DNA of 34,882 nucleotides from an uncultured Eubacteriales bacterium (GTDB lineage Bacteria; Bacillota; Clostridia; Christensenellales; Pumilibacteraceae). Positions 1 to 7,118 of the stretch are shown in pieces. The stretch covers positions 1 through 34,882 of the forward strand of contig CACZPH010000130.1 in the NCBI GenBank assembly GCA_902783025.1. The letters are read 5' to 3'. A model generated the notes under the pieces. The model ran no database searches, was not told the origin of the DNA, and saw only the letters and a list, made by a program, of their open reading frames with translations. Numbering within the stretch: the first letter of the stretch is position 1; the number at the start of each line of letters is the position of its first letter. The translations under genes and the position numbers were made by a program.

Positions 1-1344
1 AAAGACGGTACTAACGGCGTTTCGCCTACGCTCACTATCGAGGACGGCGTGTGGTTCGTTAACGGACAGTCTACCGGGGTCAAAGCTACCGGCGAGGACG
101 GTAAGGACGGCAAAGACGGATACGTTTTGCCGGTAATGGAAGTCAACGACGACGGATATATGATCATAAACGGCGAAGTTTCTCAGATCAACGTTTACGA
201 CGGATCGCTGCTTACCGAAACGGAATATAAGCTCCAGAAAGCCACCATCGGATCGTTCCCGATGCCCAATTCGAAAGCGCGCGGAAAGATAACTTTCGCC
301 GTCAGAATGCGCAAAGGCACCGTCGTACGCTTCGTGGGAGATACGAGCACGTACAGCTGGGCGGTTGTCGAAACTTTCGATACGTCGGTAACGACTTCGG
401 GAACTTTCCTGGATTCGGGCTGGCACACGACGTGGCACGACTACGACGGCACGTACACTTCGAAACTCGACGGCGGCTACCTCGTGCTGACACTCAAAGG
501 ACCTTCGGATTTTACGTCGATTACGGGAAGTCTTCATTCGCTATTTGAAATAACCGGTCATAAAATGCGCGAAGTTACCGTAACTCAAGTCGAAAACGCG
601 CAATCCCAAGCCGACTACGCGGTAAACTCGGTAGCGCACCGCGGGTATTCTTTCGAAGCGCCCGAAAACACGCTGTCCGCGTTCAGACTGGCGGCGCAAA
701 AAGGTTTCGGAAAAGTCGAATGCGACGTATCGTTTACTTCCGACGGCTACCCGGTAATACTTCACGACGCGACGATAGACCGCACGAGCAACGGCACCGG
801 TGCGATAAACGAACTTACGCTCGAACAGGTACGTTCTTACGACTTCGGCAGTTGGAAATCGGCAACGTATGCCGGCGAAAAGATACCGACATTCGAAGAG
901 TTCATCGTACTGTGCAAGAATCTCGGCTTGCACCCGTATATCGAAATAAAGTCGGGCGCAACTTCCGAGCAGGCGGCGGGACTTATGGAAACCGTGATAC
1001 GCTACGGTATGAAAGACAAGGTAACGTGGATATCCTTTGACTCGGCGGCACTTACCGCGGTGGTGGGTAAATACGCTAAAGCGAGAGTGGGCTTTATCGT
1101 AAACACGGTAAACCAAACCGCCGTTACGACCGCTCTTTCGCTCGACACCGGTAAAAACGAAGTATTTATCGACGCGTATTACAAAAACGTAAACTCCGAC
1201 GCCGTAAACCTGTGCGTAAGCAATCTTTTGCCGCTCGAAGTATGGACTGTGGACGACGAAAACGCCGTTCTCGCTCTCGATCCTTACGTAAGCGGCGTGA
1301 CGAGCAACCATCTTGTCGCCTCTAAAGTTCTTAAAAACGCGTAA
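1..1344 (+). CDS. Collagen-like / glycerophosphodiester phosphodiesterase domain protein (5' end outside window)
   Basis: The reading frame is open from base 1, so the protein begins before the window; the GTG at 49 is only an internal codon. The visible part starts with Gly-Lys-Asp-Gly / Gly-Thr-Asn-Gly runs of collagen-like type around a short module containing DGVWFVNG, then a roughly 150-residue beta-rich stretch. A GDPD domain follows, with the family's expected pattern: HRG, ENT, ExD, then HD and an E-I-K motif (VAHRGY, PENTLSAF, ECDVSF, VILHDATIDRTSNGTG, YIEIKSG). GDPD enzymes hydrolyse glycerophosphodiesters to glycerol-3-phosphate and an alcohol with a divalent metal. Collagen-like Gly-x-y stretches are usual in secreted or surface proteins, so an extracellular enzyme acting on lipid head groups or teichoic acid is inferred. 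No C-terminal sorting signal or membrane anchor is present. It is convergent with the opp operon and shares a bidirectional terminator. Confidence 0.85.
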   Translation, partial: KDGTNGVSPTLTIEDGVWFVNGQSTGVKATGEDGKDGKDGYVLPVMEVNDDGYMIINGEVSQINVYDGSLLTETEYKLQKATIGSFPMPNSKARGKITFAVRMRKGTVVRFVGDTSTYSWAVVETFDTSVTTSGTFLDSGWHTTWHDYDGTYTSKLDGGYLVLTLKGPSDFTSITGSLHSLFEITGHKMREVTVTQVENAQSQADYAVNSVAHRGYSFEAPENTLSAFRLAAQKGFGKVECDVSFTSDGYPVILHDATIDRTSNGTGAINELTLEQVRSYDFGSWKSATYAGEKIPTFEEFIVLCKNLGLHPYIEIKSGATSEQAAGLMETVIRYGMKDKVTWISFDSAALTAVVGKYAKARVGFIVNTVNQTAVTTALSLDTGKNEVFIDAYYKNVNSDAVNLCVSNLLPLEVWTVDDENAVLALDPYVSGVTSNHLVASKVLKNA

Positions 1345-1360
1345 AAATATATTAAACACA

Positions 1361-1402
1361 AAAAAAAGCCTTTCTCTTTAGCTGAAGAGAAAGGCTTTTT
1401 TG
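1361..1402. terminator. Bidirectional intrinsic terminator
   Basis: A near-perfect 15-17 bp stem (AAAGCCTTTCTCTT pairing with AAGAGAAAGGCTTT) with a 6-nt loop is flanked by A and T runs on both sides. It can therefore stop both the rightward GDPD gene and the leftward opp operon. Confidence 0.9.
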
Positions 1403-1410
1403 TCGTTATT

Positions 1411-1677
1411 TTACCACCAGACGAGCCACATGATAAGAATGGCTATTCCGAGGCCTATGGCGAATACGGCGCCGATCGCAAGGCCCGCCAAAAGCGCGGA
1501 CAAAACGTACGCTCTGCGCACTTCCTTATCGACGGGCTCAACTTGCTCCGTCGGCGGTTTTTCGTCGCGGTCTTTCGGCTTGCGGGGAAGCCAGTCGCCG
1601 AAAGCGGAAGGCTTTTCGACTCCGCTCATGTCCGCGACTATTCTGCCATCGTCATCGTCGTATTCTTTCTTACTCAT
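1411..1677 (-). CDS. Small membrane protein, unknown function (88 aa)
   Basis: It encodes 88 residues: an acidic/polar N-terminal half (about 1-52, rich in D, E, K and P) and a C-terminal hydrophobic stretch of about 33 residues (AYVLSALLAGLAIG...), long enough for one long or two short helices, ending in WLVWW. It starts 2 bases after the oppF stop codon, so it is the last gene of the opp transcript before the terminator at 1361-1402. There is no clear Shine-Dalgarno sequence before the ATG, so translation is probably coupled to oppF. I do not recognise a family. The topology suggests a membrane-anchored cytoplasmic tail; a role linked to peptide uptake is only a guess from position. Confidence 0.65.
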   Translation of the reverse strand: MSKKEYDDDDGRIVADMSGVEKPSAFGDWLPRKPKDRDEKPPTEQVEPVDKEVRRAYVLSALLAGLAIGAVFAIGLGIAILIMWLVWW

Positions 1678-1679
1678 AA

Positions 1680-2930
1680 TTACTTATTATACAGGTGGCA
1701 CACTACGTAGTGACCGGGTTCGATCTCGCGCTGACAAGGCGCAACGTGCTTGCACTCTTCGGTCGCGTACGGACAACGGGTGTGGAACTTGCATCCCTCG
1801 GGCGGGTTAGCCGGCGAAGGTATCGATCCCTCCAGAATGATACGATTCATCTTGACTGTGGGATCGGGTACGGGGATCGCCGAGAAAAGCGCCTTGGTGT
1901 ACGGATGAAGCGGGTTAGAGAAAATTTCTTCCGTCGTGCCGTATTCTACGAGATTACCCAGATACATTACGCCTACCGAGTCCGAAATATGCTCTACGAC
2001 CGAAAGATCGTGAGAGATAAACAGATACGTAAGCTTGAAGTGTTCCTGCAACTCCTTGAGAAGGTTGATTATCTGCGCCTGAATGGATACGTCGAGCGCG
2101 GATACCGGCTCGTCGCAAACGACGAATTCGGGATTGAGCGCTAATGCGCGCGCAATACAAATACGCTGGCGCTGTCCGCCCGAGAACTCGTGCGGGTAGC
2201 GGTATTTGTGGAAAGGCTGAAGTCCGCACTTATCCATAATGTCGTCGATATAGTCGTTGTATTCTTCCTTAGGTACGAGCTTGTGCTCTCTTACCGCTTC
2301 GCCGATAATTTCGCCGACGGGAAGTCGGGGCGAAAGCGACGAGAACGGATCCTGGAAGACTATCTGCATTTTGGTGCGCAACGCGCGCATTTCGGCGGGC
2401 GTTTTGTCGTATACTTCTTCGCCGTTGAATAGTACCTGACCTGCGGTTTTTTCGCCGCTGAGGCGCAAAATTACGCGTCCCGTGGTCGTTTTGCCGCAAC
2501 CGGATTCGCCTACGAGTCCCATCGTGGTGCCGCGCTTGAGATTGAACGTTACGCCGTCTACCGCGCGCACGTATCCTACGGTACGCGCGAACACGCCGTC
2601 CTTGATCGGGAAGTACTTCTTGAGGTTGTTGACCATAAGAATATACTGCGGATCGTACTCGACGGGATCGTAACTCTTGTCCACGTACAGAGCCTTGGCG
2701 CGCGCTTCTTCTTTAAGGCGTTTAAGTTCTTCTTTTTGGCGCTGTTTTTCGGCTTTTTCGGCCGCTTTGCGTTCCTCTTCGCTCATAACTACTTCGCCTT
2801 GAGCGGGCGTTTCGGCGGCTGCGGCGGGCGCTTCTTGTACGGATTCTTCCGCTACCGGATCGGCAACGGCTGTTTCGGTCGCTACGGTCGTTTCTTCTTC
2901 CTCAGCGGCGTTCTTGATTTCGTCAGCCAT
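1680..2930 (-). CDS. oppF: Oligopeptide ABC transporter ATP-binding protein OppF
   Basis: One of two ATPases powering peptide import on the cytoplasmic face. Walker A is GESGCGKT (141-148), the signature is FSGGQRQR (from about 249), and Walker B is FVVCDEP (269-275). The C-terminus has the oligopeptide/dipeptide-type extension with cysteines spaced C-x5-C-x6-C-x5-C-x11-C. The protein is 416 aa against about 320-330 aa usual for the family. The excess is an N-terminal extension of about 94 residues: an acidic Ala/Glu-rich part, then a Glu/Lys/Arg-rich probable coiled coil (about 50-80), before the conserved ABC fold. The start is supported by AAGGAGGG 8 bases upstream; the ATG shares one base with the oppD stop (TAATG), so translation is coupled. 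ATPase identity is certain. Peptide specificity follows from the operon. Confidence 0.95.
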   Translation of the reverse strand: MADEIKNAAEEEETTVATETAVADPVAEESVQEAPAAAAETPAQGEVVMSEEERKAAEKAEKQRQKEELKRLKEEARAKALYVDKSYDPVEYDPQYILMVNNLKKYFPIKDGVFARTVGYVRAVDGVTFNLKRGTTMGLVGESGCGKTTTGRVILRLSGEKTAGQVLFNGEEVYDKTPAEMRALRTKMQIVFQDPFSSLSPRLPVGEIIGEAVREHKLVPKEEYNDYIDDIMDKCGLQPFHKYRYPHEFSGGQRQRICIARALALNPEFVVCDEPVSALDVSIQAQIINLLKELQEHFKLTYLFISHDLSVVEHISDSVGVMYLGNLVEYGTTEEIFSNPLHPYTKALFSAIPVPDPTVKMNRIILEGSIPSPANPPEGCKFHTRCPYATEECKHVAPCQREIEPGHYVVCHLYNK

Positions 2931-4072
2931 TATTCGCCCTCCTTCTTGTCGTAAAATCTATAGCACGAAACCTTGTGCGTGGGCGAAATATTGATTTCGC
3001 AGGGATATTCTCCGTTGCAGCGGTCGAGTTTCATCTCGCACCTGTCGCGGAAATAGCAGTAGTCGGGCATATTTACGGGGTTGGGAACCTTGCCGGGGAT
3101 CGAATACAACTTGTCGATCTTCTTGCCCACTACCGGCTTGGACGCCATAAGACCTATGGTGTACGGATGCGCGGGATGAGCGAAAATCTCTTCCGCCGTG
3201 CCCTGCTCGACGATCCTGCCCGAATACATTACGACTACGTAATCCGCCATTTCGGCAATAACGCCCAAGTCGTGAGTAATAAGCATGATGGACGAGTTTA
3301 TCTTGTCCTTAAGGTTGCGAAGCAGGTCGAGGATCTGAGCCTGAATGGTAACGTCGAGCGCGGTGGTCGGCTCGTCCGCAATGATAAGGCGCGGGCTGCA
3401 CGCGAGCGCTATCGCTATCATGACGCGCTGGCGCATACCGCCGGAAAGCTCGTGCGGGAACATTCTGTAAACGCCTTCCGCGTTAGCGATGCCCGCCATA
3501 TTGAGAAGCTCGATGGTGCGCGCTTTGATTTGATCGAGCGGAACGCCCGGGAAGTGCAGCTGAAGCACTTCGTCAACCTGGTCGCCGATACGGAAAACAG
3601 GGTTAAGACTGGTCATAGGCTCCTGGAAGATCATCGACATATATCTTCCGCGAAGTTTCTGAACTGTCTGCGCGTTTATCTTGGCGATATCGTAAACCTT
3701 GTCGCCGGTGTTGAGTCTTATTTCGCCCGAAACGATCTGTCCTTGCGGGCGCTGAAGAAGCTGCATTATCGACAAGCTCGTTACGCTCTTGCCGCAGCCC
3801 GACTCGCCGACTATGCCGACGGTTTTGCCGATTGGCACGTCGAACGAAATGCCGTCTACCGACTTGACTACGCCCATATCGGTAAAGAAATACGTATGGA
3901 GATCTCTTACTTCGAGCGCGTTGTCGGGATTGTCGAGTTTGGTCAAAAACTCGTCTTCGGGAACGTTCTTTCTTCTGTATTGTTTTTCTAATTTGTCGGT
4001 TACCTTTTTGTTTTCTCTCGAGATCCTTCTCGATTCTTTAGCCGACAGATATCCGTTGTCTTTGTGAGCCAT
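2930..4072 (-). CDS. oppD: Oligopeptide ABC transporter ATP-binding protein OppD
   Basis: Second ATPase of the importer, expected to pair with OppF beneath OppB/OppC. Walker A is GESGCGKS (89-96), the signature is LSGGMRQRV, and Walker B is LIIADEP. The oligopeptide-type C-terminal region has C-x5-C-x6-C-x5-C-x11-C, the same spacing as in OppF. In some structurally studied homologues these C-terminal cysteines hold an iron-sulphur cluster, so that is possible here but unproven. An N-terminal extension of about 52 residues, rich in Lys and Arg ([13 protein letters not shown]), precedes the ABC fold, the opposite charge to the acidic tails of OppC and OppF. AAGGAGGTG lies 7 bases before the ATG and overlaps the oppC stop. 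Confidence 0.95.
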   Translation of the reverse strand: MAHKDNGYLSAKESRRISRENKKVTDKLEKQYRRKNVPEDEFLTKLDNPDNALEVRDLHTYFFTDMGVVKSVDGISFDVPIGKTVGIVGESGCGKSVTSLSIMQLLQRPQGQIVSGEIRLNTGDKVYDIAKINAQTVQKLRGRYMSMIFQEPMTSLNPVFRIGDQVDEVLQLHFPGVPLDQIKARTIELLNMAGIANAEGVYRMFPHELSGGMRQRVMIAIALACSPRLIIADEPTTALDVTIQAQILDLLRNLKDKINSSIMLITHDLGVIAEMADYVVVMYSGRIVEQGTAEEIFAHPAHPYTIGLMASKPVVGKKIDKLYSIPGKVPNPVNMPDYCYFRDRCEMKLDRCNGEYPCEINISPTHKVSCYRFYDKKEGE

Positions 4073-4083
4073 GTCGCACCTCC

Positions 4084-5940
4084 TTAACGCTTCATTCTCG
4101 GGTCGAACGCGTCGCGCAGACCGTCGCCCACGAGGTTAAACGCAAGTACGGTAAGAACTATACATACGCCGGCGGGTATCCAGACGAACAGATAATGCGT
4201 AAGCACGTACACGTCGTTGACGTCGTTGATGATGTTACCCCACGAAGCGAACGGGAATCTTACTCCGAGTCCCAAGAACGAAAGCGTCGCTTCGATAAGG
4301 ATCGTCGAGCCGAGTCCCATCGTGCAGGTAACGATAAGTTGAGGTATTACGTTGGGGATAAGGTGGCGGAAAATTCGCCTGTGCGCGCTGATGCCGCACG
4401 CTTCGGTCGCGGTCATGAATTCCTGCTCGCGAAGAGAAAGAATTTGTCCGCGCACGAGTCTCGCGACGCCCGCCCAGCCGAAGAAGCCGAGGAGCAACAT
4501 CAGGTAAATCAATCTGACCGTCGGATCCACTCTCATTTCGTCCATCGCCGCGCCGAGAATAATCAGTATGGGCGTGGTAGGTATGCAGTAGAATACGTCG
4601 ACAAGACGCATTATGATATTGTCTACCCAGCCGCCGAAGTAACCCGCGATACCGCCCATGATTACGCCGAGTACGGTCTCTATGATTACGACGATAAAGC
4701 CTACCAACAGCGATACTCTGCCGCCGTACATAAGACGGGTAAGCATGTCCATTCCGTGTCCGTCGGTACCAAGCCAATGCGCTCCGGAAGGAGCCGAATA
4801 CTTATCGTATACCTGAGAGGGTAACGCTTCTTTGATTTCCCATTTTTCGCTTGCGGCGTTGTATATGAGAGAATAGGTCGTCGGTTCTGTTTCGCCTTCC
4901 TTGACGTAATCGAATTGCTTTTCGTTTCCGGGAAGCATCGGGTTGTTCTCGATAGCGTAAATAACCGCTTCCTTAAAGTCCTGCGTATAGAAGTCAAGAT
5001 CGCTGATTGGCTTAACGTTGTAAGACATTATATAAGCATAATCTTCGCCGCCTTTTTTGATTTCGCCGTCGGAATTAAGTTCGAAAACATCCGAACCTAC
5101 GTTAAACGTCGCGGAATCGGTCGAAGTCGCCTTGAGATCCTCGTAAGTTCCGAATGCGGCAACCTTAAAATCAAACGTCATTTCATCGGTCTGCTTGATC
5201 GCGTTAAGACTGTAAGTGTAGCCGATAAAAGCAAGATCGGAATCTTTGATAACTTCGTAAAAGCCGCCTTTTCTTGTCAAAGTAAAGGTGTCGGCGCCTT
5301 TGGTATACTCAACGGTATCGTTCGACTGAATGGTATACGAAACACCCGACTGAGTGATAGGACCGTAAGGCAACGACGTGATTTCGCGTTCCTTAGCCGG
5401 AGTCTCCCAATCGATTACGACTTTTTCGGTAGGTAAGCCTTCGTAAACCAGATTGATAAGCTTTATCGCACGACCTGCCGGAATGGTCAGAGAGGATTTC
5501 GGCGTGCCGCTCGGCGAATCATATACGACTTCGGTAATGACTTTCGCTCCGCCGATAGGCTGACGAATATCTTCTATTCTGTAAAATCTCTGCGCTTCTC
5601 CGTACGGCGAGAAAAGCGCGCCGATAAAGGAGAATACGAACATCGCGGCAAGGATAATAAGTCCTACAACCGCTACCTTGTTGCGGAAAAATCTCTTGAG
5701 TACGAGCATTCCGGGCGAAAGGACTTTGACGCGGCGGTCGTCGTTGAGCGATAAATGCTCTTCGTCGCCGCTATCCTCCTCTTTCGCTTCTTGTTCTGCT
5801 TCTTGTTCCGCGACCGTCTCGATAGCCTCTCTGTCGAGGTTTTCGGTCTCGGGATTAGCTATGTTCTCGTCTTTTACTTCGGGCTCTTCAGCGGGGTTTA
5901 CGCCGATCTCTTGCTGCAATTCTTTGTCTTGTTCGTTCAT
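4084..5940 (-). CDS. oppC: Oligopeptide ABC transporter permease OppC with large extracytoplasmic insertion
   Basis: Inner-membrane permease half of the importer. Residues 1-70 are a strongly acidic cytoplasmic tail. The first helix is at about 88-110 (VAVVGLIILAAMFVFSF). The conserved permease core resumes at about 386 with AHWLGTDGHGMDMLTRLMYG, followed by five more helices and the EAA-type coupling loop (TEACGISAHRRIFRHLIPN). Typical OppC/DppC proteins have about 300 residues with only a few dozen between helix 1 and the LGTD motif. Here the protein is 618 aa and about 265 residues (117-382) are inserted on the outer face. The insertion holds a repeated unit (about 208-246 and 276-312, pattern xFxxGxDxFxLxxxG...YxxxxI). 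AAGGAGGT precedes the ATG, and the gene lies 13 bases after oppB. The insertion is in frame and uses the same codon style as its surroundings. Confidence 0.93.
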   Translation of the reverse strand: MNEQDKELQQEIGVNPAEEPEVKDENIANPETENLDREAIETVAEQEAEQEAKEEDSGDEEHLSLNDDRRVKVLSPGMLVLKRFFRNKVAVVGLIILAAMFVFSFIGALFSPYGEAQRFYRIEDIRQPIGGAKVITEVVYDSPSGTPKSSLTIPAGRAIKLINLVYEGLPTEKVVIDWETPAKEREITSLPYGPITQSGVSYTIQSNDTVEYTKGADTFTLTRKGGFYEVIKDSDLAFIGYTYSLNAIKQTDEMTFDFKVAAFGTYEDLKATSTDSATFNVGSDVFELNSDGEIKKGGEDYAYIMSYNVKPISDLDFYTQDFKEAVIYAIENNPMLPGNEKQFDYVKEGETEPTTYSLIYNAASEKWEIKEALPSQVYDKYSAPSGAHWLGTDGHGMDMLTRLMYGGRVSLLVGFIVVIIETVLGVIMGGIAGYFGGWVDNIIMRLVDVFYCIPTTPILIILGAAMDEMRVDPTVRLIYLMLLLGFFGWAGVARLVRGQILSLREQEFMTATEACGISAHRRIFRHLIPNVIPQLIVTCTMGLGSTILIEATLSFLGLGVRFPFASWGNIINDVNDVYVLTHYLFVWIPAGVCIVLTVLAFNLVGDGLRDAFDPRMKR

Positions 5941-5953
5941 CGTCGTTACCTCC

Positions 5954-6940
5954 TTACGCGATTCTTACGCGAGGATCGACCACCGCGTAGAGTATGTCCG
6001 AAATAAGGTTGCCGAGAAGCGTGAGGATAGCGAGGAAAACCATATAGAACATAGAGAAAGGTATGTCTCCGGCAACCATCGCGTTGTACGACGTAAAGCC
6101 GATGCCGGGGATCATAAACAAAGTTTCGGTAATGAGCGCTCCCGAGAAAAGTCCGGGAAGCGAGCCGCCGACGATCGTTACGAGCGGAATAAGAGTGTTA
6201 CGGAAAGCGTGCTTGTAGATAACGGTGCCTTCCGAAAGTCCTTTGCTACGCGCGGTACGGATATAATCCGAATTGAGTACTTCGAGCATATTGGTACGGG
6301 TATAACGCATAAGTCCGCCGATAGAAAGGAAAGTAAGGCAGAAAATAGGCAATACCAGGTGATTTGCTTTGTCAAAAAATTTACCTATTGCGGATAATTG
6401 GTCATAGTTTCTTCCCACAAGTCCGTAAAGATCGAACCAACCGAGATTTACAGAGAAAACGAGCTTAAGAAGCGACGCGAAGAAGAACGTGGGGAAAGAT
6501 ATGGTAATAAAGGACAATACCGAGATCGTATAATCGGTCTTGCTGTACTGCTTGGTAGCGGCAAGAACGCCGAGCGGTATCGCGATAATAAGTTCGAAAA
6601 TAAGTGAAATAAGTCCCATTACAAACGAAAGCCAAACGGTTTCGTGGAACTTTTGCGTTACGGGAACGGTATAAAACCAGCTGTCACCGAAATCGCCGAC
6701 AATGGCGTGTCCGATCCATTGGAAATAACCTCCCACTACGCCGTTATTCATTCCGTACGTTACGGAAAGCTGCTCCATCCATTCTTCGTAGGACTTGGAG
6801 TTGGGTTGTAACGATTTCGTATATGCAATGTTCTCTATATAAGACGTGGGCAAAAGTCTCATCATCGCGTAGATTATGAATCCCACGAAAAACAAGATTA
6901 GTACAGAGAGCAATAGTCTCTTGATAATAAATTTACGCAT
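5954..6940 (-). CDS. oppB: Oligopeptide ABC transporter permease OppB
   Basis: The partner permease, 328 aa, a normal family length. It has the N-terminal helix (RLLLSVLILFFVGFIIYAMM), an extracellular segment with the family's W-I-G-H-A and GDFG-like motifs (GHAIVGDFGDSW), and five further helices. The cytoplasmic EAA loop appears as RTARSKGLSEGTVIYKHAFR, and the protein ends in the typical DILYAVVDPRVRIA. It forms the translocation channel with OppC and receives peptides from OppA. The ribosome binding site (GGAG, about 8 bases before the ATG) is weaker than in the other opp genes. It is separated from oppA by about 180 bases that contain a hairpin, suggesting that permease levels are set below those of the binding protein. 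Confidence 0.95.
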   Translation of the reverse strand: MRKFIIKRLLLSVLILFFVGFIIYAMMRLLPTSYIENIAYTKSLQPNSKSYEEWMEQLSVTYGMNNGVVGGYFQWIGHAIVGDFGDSWFYTVPVTQKFHETVWLSFVMGLISLIFELIIAIPLGVLAATKQYSKTDYTISVLSFITISFPTFFFASLLKLVFSVNLGWFDLYGLVGRNYDQLSAIGKFFDKANHLVLPIFCLTFLSIGGLMRYTRTNMLEVLNSDYIRTARSKGLSEGTVIYKHAFRNTLIPLVTIVGGSLPGLFSGALITETLFMIPGIGFTSYNAMVAGDIPFSMFYMVFLAILTLLGNLISDILYAVVDPRVRIA

Positions 6941-7037
6941 AAAGTCTCCGGAGATCGAAAATCGATATCATACAATTATTCGATCGGTGTATTGTGAAAA
7001 TATTAAAAAAAGTAAAGAGCTTAAGACAACAAATTAT

Positions 7038-7066
7038 CCTGCGGCGCCTTTTGGGGGCGTCGCAGG
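7038..7066 (-). promoter_or_regulatory. Intercistronic hairpin between oppA and oppB
   Basis: The non-coding gap 6941-7118 holds an 11-bp GC-rich stem (CCTGCGGCGCC with GGCGTCGCAGG, one G-U pair) and a 7-nt loop. In the direction of the operon no U tract follows, so it is a poor terminator. It fits an mRNA-stabilising or processing element that lets oppA message outlast the permease part, as is common after binding-protein genes. I see no good promoter in the rest of the gap. Confidence 0.7.
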
Positions 7067-7118
7067 AAAAATATTGTCGTTTATCGGACTAAAATCGTGA
7101 AAATCTTATGCTTAAGTA

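Noticed and set aside
7038-7066. Hairpin between oppA and oppB as a full transcription terminator
   Set aside because: No T tract follows on the minus strand, and oppB has no promoter of its own, so full termination would cut the operon in two.
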